The notes under the pieces: generated by a model
The model's database searches: none
What the model saw: the letters and a program-made list of their open reading frames with translations, nothing else
Told to the model about the DNA's origin: nothing
Program-made: the position numbers and the translations under genes
Shown: in pieces, positions 56,154-64,000 of the stretch
Layout of the letters: every line of letters begins with the position of its first letter
Numbering within the stretch: position 1 is the stretch's first letter
Source of the DNA: Henricia sp. BOLD:AAB3569
Taxonomy: Eukaryota > Echinodermata > Asteroidea > Spinulosida > Echinasteridae
DNA length: 64,000 nucleotides
Direction: 5' to 3'
Assembly: GCA_037783545.1 (NCBI GenBank)
Contig: JBBELK010000096.1
Location: 496,001-560,000, forward strand

Positions 56154-56639
56154 TTTTGTTAAACAAGTGAACCAACCCCCATTTTGCACCTAAATTTCAA
56201 GACAATATGGTGCTCAGTGATGTTTGACACGACGAAAGTAAAAGGTACCATTGGAAAGCACATACTCTCTGCTTTAAGACGGTATGGTACATTTTACGAA
56301 AATATATTTTTTAAATGACTGTTAGGTTGTCCTATAAGTTTAGTACTGAAGAACTTATGTGACGTCCGACTTGTAAATTATTTCCATTTGTATTGCCAAG
56401 TATAGTCTAATAAAAACAACCTTTCGAATTTGGATTATCTTTGTTGAAACACTTAGTAGTAATTAAGTGAGCACTACGGCAATAATAGTTTACTGCGCAA
56501 CATTAAAATGCATTCCGCATTGAAAAAGACCGCTGTGGGTCCAGAAATCTCATTTGAATTTTATGAATGCAAACGCTTCATGAATAATAATAATTGTAGC
56601 AGCAGGTGGTCGATGGCGACTCGTACGTCTGATTGGCAT
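56154..56639. other. No feature recognised
   Basis: A+T-rich intergenic DNA. Confidence 0.4.
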
Positions 56640-56775
56640 GATGTAGGCGGGACCTACAACGTGTGCATTCTTCTGATTGGACCTACAACGTGTGCATTCT
56701 TCTGATTGGATGGTTCACGCCGTACGTTTTTTTACGTACAATCAACCGTCGAAACGAAAGAACGCTACTGTGACC
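56640..56775. repeat. Dispersed repeat with 29-bp tandem duplication
   Basis: GACCTACAACGTGTGCATTC TTCTGATTG occurs twice in tandem (about 56651-56709). The whole block matches 51262-51360 in inverse orientation. Confidence 0.7.
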
Positions 56776-57639
56776 GCCCTATCGCGCGATCTTTCGCCGA
56801 CCTCTACACGCCGACCGATGCCTATAAATCGCACACGCCGCCCGTCCTCCGCTTTAATTGTGACTTAGGTATTATGCAATGCAAATATGCAAACAAACCA
56901 AAACCGACTATGGACAATTTTGTTCACGTATATTTCACTTTAGGCGCCGATTACGTAGTTTTGATATTTGGGGGACCTGCCGTGGCAGGTCACAAATAGG
57001 GCGGGCGGGGTGGGGTGCGTTAAAAAATGTGATATGTAATGTATGCGGCTCTTTTAATACACGTACATATGGTTTAATACGCGTGGATATTTAATATAGG
57101 CGGCTATTGATTAGGAGAAGGCTCAGTTTAAATTTGGATTTTTCCAGTCCAAAGTCCAAAACGGCATGCTTATTTGTTCCCCCAAATAACAGAGATCTAT
57201 GTTCTTCCAAATACAGTCAAACTTGTATATATGCATGTAGTAGTGACCATCCAAGGAACCGACAAAAAGTGGCCGGAATAAACAGTGGCCCTTGTTTAGC
57301 GGGAAACATACAAACAACATACCACAACGCAAGTCTGTAGTAGAAAAACAGCTTAATTAACGTGGAGTGCAACAAAATGGTTCCATTTCCCACAGTAGCT
57401 TGGTTCATTGAGGTAATTTACTGAATGTAGCCAGATTATCCATGTTTAACTTATTGTATTTGTACCGTCCTATAGTGCCCTGGCCACTGGCCGCGTTAGA
57501 CAAGCCGGGCCCCAATTAATTTCAACCTTCTATTCTTCCATTTGATTATGCACAAACTGATTTGAAACCGAACAAAATGTGGCCACTTTGCAGGAAGCCT
57601 CCTTATAAATGTGGCCTTAATACCGTTCGACGTTCAATA
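56776..57639. other. No feature recognised
   Basis: One 97-codon frame (56706-56999) overlaps the dispersed repeat and shows no domain. The rest is featureless. Confidence 0.4.
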
Positions 57640-57915
57640 TTCACTAAGGAGCTGTTACTTATTCAACATTCAATAAGGAGCTGTTAATTATTCAACATTC
57701 AATAAGGAGCTGTTACTTATTCGGCATTCAATGAGGAGCTGTTACTTATGCACCTAATTATTGAGGAGCTGTTACTTATATGCACCTAATTATTCAACAT
57801 TCAATAAGGAGCTGTTACTTATTCGACATTCAATAAGGAGCTGTTATTTATTCGGCATTCAATAAGGAGCTGTTACTTATTCGGCATTCAATGAGGAGCT
57901 GTTACTTGTGCACCT
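57640..57915. repeat. 29-bp minisatellite AAGGAGCTGTTACTTATTC
   Basis: AGGAGCTGTTACTTATTC-x-x-CATTCAAT units start at 57647, 57676, 57705, 57734 and onward (29-bp spacing), about nine in all, with two variants containing TGCACCTAATTATT. Confidence 0.9.
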
Positions 57916-57928
57916 ATATCAATTGTTT

Positions 57929-58112
57929 CTCCCCCCCCCCCACCCCCCACCCCCCCCCCCACCCCCCACCCCCCCCCCCCCCCCCCCCACCCCCCACCCC
58001 CCCCCCCCCCCCCCCACCCCCCACCCCCCCCCCCCCCCCCCCCCCCCCACCCCCCCCCCCCCCCCCACCCCCCCCCCCCCCACCCCCCACCCCCCACCCC
58101 CCCCCCCCCCCG
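57929..58112 (+). repeat. Poly-C tract with sparse A
   Basis: About 180 bases of C with single A's every 6-20 bases. Long Pro- or Gly-rich frames here are artefacts of composition. Assembly length is unreliable. Confidence 0.95.
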
Positions 58113-58223
58113 CTGTGGTTTGGTCACGTTTTTCATGACCCTTTGAAATAAACTTGTCTGTGCATTTGTACTTTGTATGTCGAATAAGTAACCAACTTCA
58201 CACCGGTGGCCTACATAGCAGAT

Positions 58224-58268
58224 TTGACTGCTAGTACTAGTACTAGTACTAGTAGTAGTAGTAGTAGG
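58224..58268. repeat. (CTAGTA)n/(TAG)n microsatellite
   Basis: CTAGTACTAGTACTAGTACT followed by AGTAGTAGTAGTAGTAG. Confidence 0.9.
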
Positions 58269-59326
58269 GCCTATGAGTAGATCCAAACACAACGTGCTGA
58301 CTTGACAGTACAGTTGATCACAGTATAATTTATATACATGTCCATTACACACAAGGCGCACACGTGCTCATGTAGTCTAGGCTACGCATGGACTTTTCAT
58401 TGTCAAATAACGAAACAACTTACCCAGATCAGGAACTTAGTCTCCAAATGTAGTACGCTATGTACGTGGGCGGGGGGCGGGGTGCGAGGGCAGGGGAGGC
58501 CAGGGGAGGCCAGGAAGGGGTGGCGGCACTTGACCAAGACTAAAAAGTAAAGACAAAACATGGGGGTGCGCGCACGTGTCTGAGCTAATATAATACTAGT
58601 CACAAAATAGCCGTAGTAACACATATTTATTTCACTGTTAAAAAAATTCCCGAAGGCACGCAACGTCCCCTGTACGTAAGCGCCCTACAATGGGGCAATA
58701 CGGGGAATTCCGAGGGGGAAATGTGAAATTTCGTGTGAAAAAAAACCGACTAAAAATAATCCTGTTTAAAAACTAAGTTTTATGCAATGCACGAACGCCG
58801 CTGGTAATGGAGGTCTACATGGATCGAGGTCTACATGTTTTCAAAGAATATCTAACATTTTCTCAATTGAAATTTCACGTTTCCTAGCCAGCGGCGGCAC
58901 CAGACTTGTTAATCTGGGGGCAAGAGGGGGAAAACTTAAATTTAGGGGGGTGCAAACAAAAATCTCTAATGTAATTTTGTAAAGTGTATTGGGCTTTTTT
59001 GATGGTGCCAGCTAATTATGATGGATGAAATTGAGTTTATTATTTACAGCGCAAACAACATTGTAACAAATTGGGTGCAATGGTTTGGGATTAAACTGCA
59101 TTTACGCCATCGGGGGAAAAACTGGGGGGGGGAGGGGGGGGGGGGGAAACCGGGGGTGGGCAAAAAAATTAACCGGGGGCGCATTTTCCCCCCTGCACCT
59201 GCCCGGCCGGTTTGACCTAAGCATGAATTGAAGGGTTTATCCCTCTGTCGGGCTTGCTAAGCTCACGTGCATGGTAGCCAATCCCATACAGTGAGGAACA
59301 ACTGCACTACCGCGATTCGAGACCAC
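58269..59326. other. No gene; G-rich patches
   Basis: Contains GGGG-rich runs (58470-58520 with a GGGGAGGCCA direct repeat; 59127-59160), otherwise unremarkable. Confidence 0.4.
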
Positions 59327-59395
59327 CAGCAGCCGATTTCACGAAAAATTGCGTAGCTTCCGCAACTTTTTAAAATGGCATAAGCCCCATAGGCT
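59327..59395. repeat. CAGCAGCCGATTTCACG MITE, fragment
   Basis: CAGCAGCCGATTTCACGAAA and a degraded interior match one arm of 38720-38842. The opposite arm is missing. Confidence 0.6.
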
Positions 59396-59640
59396 TGTGT
59401 GTAAATTATCACGGGATGACGTCACCCTACAGTGTGGATCTGGATGTCATCTTCTTGAGATGATTATCACGGGATCATGACCTTTTGCACTGAATATGTT
59501 GTCATCCTGCGATATAATATCTCGGGATCTCAACAAGTCAGATGGCACTTCAGAGCTCCGTATTATACGAGGCGGTCCAAAGTTGTTAGTTCTACAAAGC
59601 GTACACGTATATGAAGCGGGAGGAGCTCGAAGGCTGCGTA
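59396..59640. other. No feature recognised
   Basis: Contains ATTATCACGGGATGACGTCA and ATTATCACGGGATCATGACC as a weak direct repeat ~60 bp apart. Confidence 0.4.
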
Positions 59641-60109
59641 CACTGTTAACAATTTCTCCGGGTTTTTTTTACGGAACGTCCTGCAGCAAAATTACCGGAA
59701 CATTTTGTTTTTCTCCGTAAATTTACGGAATTACTCCGTTTATTCCGTTGTTTTGTCCGTAAAAATACCGATTATTCGACAATGTCCGTAAAATTACGGA
59801 GCTCGGTCCTTCAGTAAACAGTGTGAATTCCGTAAAAATACGGAAATTTTGTTTTTAAAATCCGTAAACGAATTTTACGGGTTTTTCGGAAAAATTCCGG
59901 CAGCAAAATTACCAGAACTTTTTGTTTTGCTCCGTAAATTTACGGAATAAATTTTACGGAAATACGTAATCACGGAAATAATCCATTTATCCAATATGTT
60001 TGTGCAATTAAAAAGACGGATTCTACGTGTGCAGTCCGTAAAATTATGGAAATGACCCTGACGATTCCGTAAAATGTTGTCCGTAAAAATACGGAAATTG
60101 TTAACAGTG
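59641..60109. mobile_element. TIR element full of TCCGTAAA/TTTACGGA
   Basis: Ends CACTGTTAACAATTTC and GAAATTGTTAACAGTG are exact inverses. More than ten CCGTAAA or TTTACGG words, several joined as palindromes (CCGTAAATTTACGG), run through the 469 bp. No ORF. Confidence 0.85.
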
Positions 60110-60443
60110 ATATAGGACTATGAAATGTTGACATTTCATATTTCAACATTTTAAAAATTGGTACTGACAGAAAATGTTTATATATTTCGGGGAGGGAAGG
60201 TGTCTTTAAAAATACTATCATCCACGATGTAGGACTGTGAAAACACCCGGTTCTAACAAAAGCTATAGGCCTAAATCCTTCTGCAGTAACAACCAAATTT
60301 TATTTATACAAACTTCAATAATTGCTTTAAAATTAAAGTAAAAGTAAATGCTACTCTATTTACATAATGACGCAGATTCTTGGAGTTTTGATCAGTCTAA
60401 ATTCGTGGAGTACAAGAACAATTTCTGAAAACATACTCATATG
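60110..60443. other. No feature recognised
   Basis: A+T-rich intergenic DNA; small frames only. Confidence 0.4.
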
Positions 60444-60563
60444 TAAACATAAATTAGTCAAAAACAGCGTTAATTAGTCATATGAGACATCATTTTTAAC
60501 TAACTTAGTCAAAAAGATGTATCATATGACTAATGAACGTTATTTTGACTAATTTACGTTTAC
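60444..60563. mobile_element. 120-bp foldback MITE with ATTAGTCA motifs
   Basis: TAAACATAAATTAGTCAAAA and its inverse ATTTTGACTAATTTACGTTT, with second motif pairs TAATTAGTCATATGAGACAT / ATGTATCATATGACTAATG. Related in motif to the 51393-52666 element. Confidence 0.75.
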
Positions 60564-60589
60564 AGGCCTACTCCTAAATAGACCGCCAA

Positions 60590-61195
60590 GAACCTGCGAG
60601 ATTCGGCGATTTCCGGGCACTGCGAAAAGGAGCTAAAGCATTAGTAGCGACCACTTTTGTCGGTATACCAAAATAAGAAGTTTCACCACACAATTTGGGG
60701 TCCAGTTTAAACATTCTTAAAATCCCATTTAGTACTTGTAGGTAAAAATTAATTGAACAAACAGTTCAACAGAACAAACATGAAATTTTAAATTTGACTG
60801 GTAAACATGGACGTAATGTAAAAACCATACATCGCATCACTGGTAGTTTGCAAGTGCACGAATATTTGGCGCCAGTGTTTTGCACTACGGTCGTTTTCAA
60901 AATCACTGGGATCGGCTTCAGACGGTGTTTGTGGTTTTTTTGTACTGGCCGTGTGTACTCTATTTGTTTTATCTATATACTCTCAACAGAGGTGAACGTT
61001 AAAGTTGACGTTCAAAAGTTAATATTCCTGAGATGCACCAAGCTTGAGCCTGGAATTCGCAAACACTACTTGCAAACTGGAAAGGTCAAACATGTTTATT
61101 TGTTTGTTTTTGGCAAGTTCAGACATTTTCTTAATTTTATTGATTGAATCGGTAGATTTTAAAGTGCCACTTCTATTTATTGGCGTTTGGCACTA
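60590..61195. repeat. Dispersed repeat, copy 2
   Basis: Collinear with 47035-47490 (AAGTTTCACCACACAATT, ATGGACGTAATGTAAAAA, ATATTTGGCGCCAGTGTTT, TTCTATTTATTGGCGTTTGG). A 117-codon frame inside (60794-61147) is not kept in the other copy. Confidence 0.65.
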
Positions 61196-61475
61196 ACAAA
61201 TTGTTTTGTTATATCCCTCCTTGGTCTCCGTACAGCATAATAATATCGTTTCTATTATTTGGAATTTTACAAATAAATCGTCTCTGCATTTTCGCTATTC
61301 TTCGGACAACTACCTGTGCGTGTGAAGTAGCATGCGTACCAGTTTGTTGTTTTGGCGCACAACGTGTGGAGGAATAATGCGATGTGCGTGCGCGTTGTGC
61401 GCCTCTAGCGTTTAATGCATAGTTCCGATTTTGCCCAGTTCCATTGTTGCTATGGCTCACACGCTATCGTCAAAA
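61196..61475. other. No feature recognised
   Basis: GC content rises towards 61400-61470. This would be the 5' flank of the possible exon below; no TATA-like element stands out. Confidence 0.3.
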
Positions 61476-61548
61476 ATGGCGACACACCACGCACAAAGCA
61501 ATTGGACTTTCAACGGAAAGTACAGATTCATTGAAGAAAACTCAAAGG
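61476..61548 (+). CDS. Possible first coding exon (weak)
   Basis: ATG in good context (AAAATGG) opens MATHHAQSNWTFNGKYRFIE, then ENSK, and meets a GTATTC donor-like site at 61549. FNGKYRFIEENS faintly recalls the start of fatty-acid-binding proteins, but the intron position and length do not match well and no second exon was found. An upstream in-frame ATG exists at 61452. Could be chance. Confidence 0.15.
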
Positions 61549-61984
61549 TATTCATGTTTCAGGGTCAACAGTTATCTTAGAACACACTGAGTAAAGGGCC
61601 ACTAATACAAGGATATCATATCATCACGAAATATAGCTTTTGTACCTTTGAACAACGAAACGACCGGCCTTGAAACCAAAAATTCACCCGGATCGTCGCA
61701 TACAACACTGTACAAATTGTATGGGCCGGCAGAACATATCGCGTGATCATGTTGTTGTGAGCGTACAGTGCACTTTGACCTATGTGGGTGACATCTGCTA
61801 GCTCTGTTGTGATTGGTCGGCGGGTTCGGTTGATTGACAGGTCGGAACTGGGAGCCTCAGTACAGCGCGTTACGCGTGCTATGGACAGGGGCAAAGAACA
61901 CGCAGATCGTTTCCTGCGATATGCAGTTAAACGTGCATACGGCGGGGTGATATGAAGTTAAATTCGCATACGGCAGGGTAATAT
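61549..61984. other. No feature recognised
   Basis: Contains two related words GTGCATACGGCGGGGTGATA and TTCGCATACGGCAGGGTAAT (61931-61982). Confidence 0.35.
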
Positions 61985-62153
61985 TATACAAATATTGACT
62001 GCAATGAGGGGCATGGTTAAGATTATAGGCCCAAGGTGATCTCGAAGCCATGACTGTGCCCCGAGGCGGAAGCCGAGGGGCATAGTCATGGCTTCGAGAT
62101 CACCGAGGGCCTATAATCTTAACCATGACCCGAATAAACAGCAGTCAATATTT
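61985..62153. repeat. Long palindrome around CCCCGAGGCGGAAGCCGAGG
   Basis: Arms of ~65-70 bp: AAATATTGACTGC, GGTTAAGATTATAGGC and GATCTCGAAGCCATGACT, mirrored as AGTCATGGCTTCGAGATC, GCCTATAATCTTAACC and GCAGTCAATATTT. The centre holds a second small palindrome GCCCCGAGGC / GCCGAGGGGC. A foldback element or cruciform-prone site. Confidence 0.85.
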
Positions 62154-62621
62154 GTTTTATATACCGAATGTGTAGATTTTTGTCATCTGTTAAAAGTAAC
62201 GATACATCGTACAGTCATGACAGTGGTCCTTCGAGTTTCGATTTCGGAAGCTGGTCTACGGCGGAAAAGTTGTATATTTACAGCAAAAATTTGTAGCAAA
62301 ATCACCTGGCACTTTACTGAGTAGCACATTTCACCTGACACAGTTTTCACTGCAGGCCACTTCTCTTATTTTCTTAAGGACTTCATCATCTACGACAGAC
62401 GACAAAACGACTTCGTTGAGATTCTGCCATTACCGTCGTCCTGAATGTCAAAGACTATGCCCGGTGGGCTTATACGCGCCGGGTCTAGCTGATTCAATGC
62501 CCCCACTTTTAACTAATAAGATGACAGGAATATACACTCAATTATTCTATTTATTGGCGTTTAGCACTAACAAACGCGGTACGCGCGGCAAGGTGACAAT
62601 TCAAAGAATATCATCTCAACG
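62154..62621. other. No gene; short repeat piece
   Basis: TTCTATTTATTGGCGTTTAG at about 62545 matches the 3' edge of the dispersed repeats at 47035 and 60590. Confidence 0.4.
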
Positions 62622-62763
62622 TTAAAGGAAGGGGCTTGTTAGCAATGCGCGCGGCAAATTCATGCCACGAAATACGCAGCTCCATGTAGCAAAGGCACAG
62701 AGCCGCTTATTTCGTGGCACGAATTTGGCGCGCGCGCATTGCTGACGAGCCTGTGCCTTTAAA
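62622..62763. mobile_element. GCTCGTCA-family MITE, copy 5
   Basis: TTAAAGGAAGGGGCTTGTTA at the left and GACGAGCCTGTGCCTTTAAA at the right; palindromic body with ATACGCAGCTCCATG. 142 bp. Confidence 0.8.
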
Positions 62764-63277
62764 ACCCATTGTCATTCCTTTACCGTGTGCCCATAGGTGT
62801 GACCCGCCATGCACGAGACTTACATGGTCTATTACATTGGAGTGTGACCCGCCATGCACGCATAGCTTGGACCATTCCGATCCGCAGGATTTAATTCAAT
62901 AAAGCTAACTGTGTTCTGGCCCATTTTCAAAATGTACAAAATTAAACAATTAAAAAGTAGAATACAGATCATGTCCACACATTGAATAATATTACTCCAG
63001 AGACTTTGATCGGGGAGTGGTGCGTCGACAAAAGTGTGCTGAGGTATATAGGGGCCTTGTTTACACGATCTGAAATTTTAGGTTTGAATGCGTTGGCAAA
63101 TGAGTTATTTGGGATAAAATACACATTGGTACGCATAAAACACTACTATTTTACAGAGTAGACATATAAGCCTATAAAATATGAATTGTAATTTTTTTGT
63201 TTATATTACAATGGTCAAAATTGTTAAACATATATAACAGATATTTATGGTTTTTCTCTCATCCCAAGTTTGGTTGT
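62764..63277. other. No gene; short direct repeat
   Basis: GTGTGACCCGCCATGCACG occurs twice, near 62799 and 62843. The rest is A+T-rich and includes the 3' flank of the exon at 63343. Confidence 0.45.
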
Positions 63278-63283
63278 TTTATT
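63278..63283 (-). terminator. Poly(A) signal AATAAA
   Basis: AATAAA on the minus strand, 60 nt after the stop of the exon below; the usual cleavage signal position for a short 3' UTR. Confidence 0.45.
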
Positions 63284-63342
63284 TCAATGGTGATACCAGA
63301 TGTTGCGTTCGATAATACAAAAGCTGCCATAAAAAGTCATCC

Positions 63343-63434
63343 CTACAGTTCGTTAGTCGTTGAGGTCGTTTCAATGTTGTCATCAGGGTATTTGTATTCC
63401 GGTGGAGGATCATCGCTTGAAACTGGCACCATGT
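63343..63434 (-). CDS. Probable terminal coding exon with PPxY tail
   Basis: After a good acceptor (TTTTTGTCTCCATTCTATTC then CTGAG) the frame reads MVPVSSDDPPPEYKYPDD then NIETTSTTNEL and stops at 63343-63345. PPEY is a PPxY motif, which binds WW domains such as those of NEDD4-type ubiquitin ligases; acidic, Pro/Ser/Thr-rich tails like this end many membrane proteins. The exon starts with two bases completing a split codon. Upstream exons would lie beyond the window or are not recognised, and the parent gene is unknown. Confidence 0.4.
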
Positions 63435-63715
63435 CTCAGGAATAGAATGGAGACAAAAATGTGGCTTACTTCATTTGCGTTTAATTAACTAATACTAAAT
63501 ATTTAATTTTTACCCTTGTGAAAAAGTATTTGGAATGAAATTTATAAAATAATGTTATGACCCCAATGCCCGTGATGTACACATTGCCAATCTTGTTCAC
63601 CATCCAATCCCTGGGTCTTTTGTGAATGTCAAAAAAATTTATAAACCTACATAACTGCATATATGCTCTAGTTATACACGAATCCGGTAACTAAGGACTC
63701 CTTCCGGGCCCTGTG
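63435..63715. other. No feature; presumed intron
   Basis: If the exon at 63343 is real, this A+T-rich stretch is the 3' part of its intron. No other coding signal. Confidence 0.3.
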
Positions 63716-63898
63716 CGTCCACCATAACTGGGGGTGCCATCCAGTGCCACGAAGTGTGCGTTCTGTGTTGTTGTTAAAATTGAATAGTACACAACGCGCT
63801 CCATTTGTGTGCACAGGCTTCAACAAAGAATGCGCAAATTGTTCGAAGTGACGTACAGTTCATGGCACTGGATGGCCCCCCAGTTATGGCGGGCGTAC
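63716..63898. mobile_element. Foldback element, CCATAACTGGGGG ends
   Basis: Left ACCATAACTGGGGGTGCCAT then CCAGTGCCA; right TGGCACTGGATGGCCCCCCA then GTTATGG. About 180 bp. The words CCCCAGCTATGGCGGATATG within beta2 and beta3 (40376, 38667) look related to its outer end. Confidence 0.65.
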
Positions 63899-64000
63899 AG
63901 AGAACAGATCCTCGGTTCTCGGATTGGTGTGTAGGTCTGAGGGAATATATGAGCTATAGTTCAATTCCGTGACGATGTGAACATGTGAATTTGGAGTCAT

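Noticed and set aside
57888-58361. Long Gly/Trp-rich and Pro-rich open frames
   Set aside because: They are translations of the poly-C tract with occasional A; no codon structure independent of the repeat.
60794-61147. 117-codon gene
   Set aside because: Lies within a dispersed repeat whose other copy at 47035-47490 does not preserve the frame.

Overview
The window looks like nuclear DNA of a marine invertebrate metazoan, most probably a deuterostome (echinoderm, hemichordate or cephalochordate). Evidence: eukaryotic splice signals in the kinase gene, APE-type LINEs (one with a PHD-finger and 2A-like N-terminus), many TIR/foldback MITEs, Polinton-like and Ty3/gypsy-like fossils, a Penelope-like fragment, tRNA-derived SINEs and low gene density. 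This is inferred from repeat content; no taxonomic marker is present.

Layout. 1-3045: a decayed LINE on the minus strand that abuts a Polinton/adintovirus-like fossil (about 3040-6011: capsid, packaging ATPase and small structural genes). 6-8.7 kb: MITE pieces, a possible BEL/Pao-like gag relic, and a second minus-strand LINE with a 2A-like motif and a MITE nested in it. 8.69-10.6 kb: gag and protease region of a Ty3/gypsy-like fossil. 10.6-15.9 kb: nested MITEs, an old ~1-kb tandem duplication and a perfect 128-bp tandem duplication. 16.07-18.6 kb, minus strand: the one convincing host gene, with a repeat-bearing exon joined by good splice signals to a TKL-type protein-kinase exon. 19.67-20.38 kb: a foldback element with ~160-bp arms.

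20.74-40.66 kb is the most striking part. It is a 20-kb array of two non-autonomous Helitron-like (HLE2/Helentron-type) families, called alpha (~3.7-4.3 kb) and beta (~1.75 kb) here. Each starts with a perfect palindrome and ends with a subterminal inverted match to it, a short hairpin and CTCTAG followed by T. The order of 5' ends and bodies shows Russian-doll nesting: beta1(alpha1(alpha2(alpha3))), then beta2(beta3(alpha4)). Every insertion lies in the T-tract just inside the host element's 5' palindrome. The elements carry many DR1 (AGGTCAAAGTTCA), CRE (TGACGTCA) and paired ETS-like (CCGGAAGT) motifs. One copy holds a 272-bp block with a 63-codon open frame that may be captured host DNA.

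40.7-64 kb is gene-poor: a Penelope-like fragment, many TIR elements (including one with GAGTCC-hexamer ends and one packed with GACTAAT motifs), duplicated segments, tRNA-like relics, a short interstitial telomere-type repeat, a 73-bp hairpin satellite, a 29-bp minisatellite and a poly-C tract. Near the right edge, on the minus strand, is a probable terminal coding exon with a PPxY tail and a poly(A) signal. No complete autonomous transposase, rRNA gene, intact tRNA gene or CRISPR array was seen.
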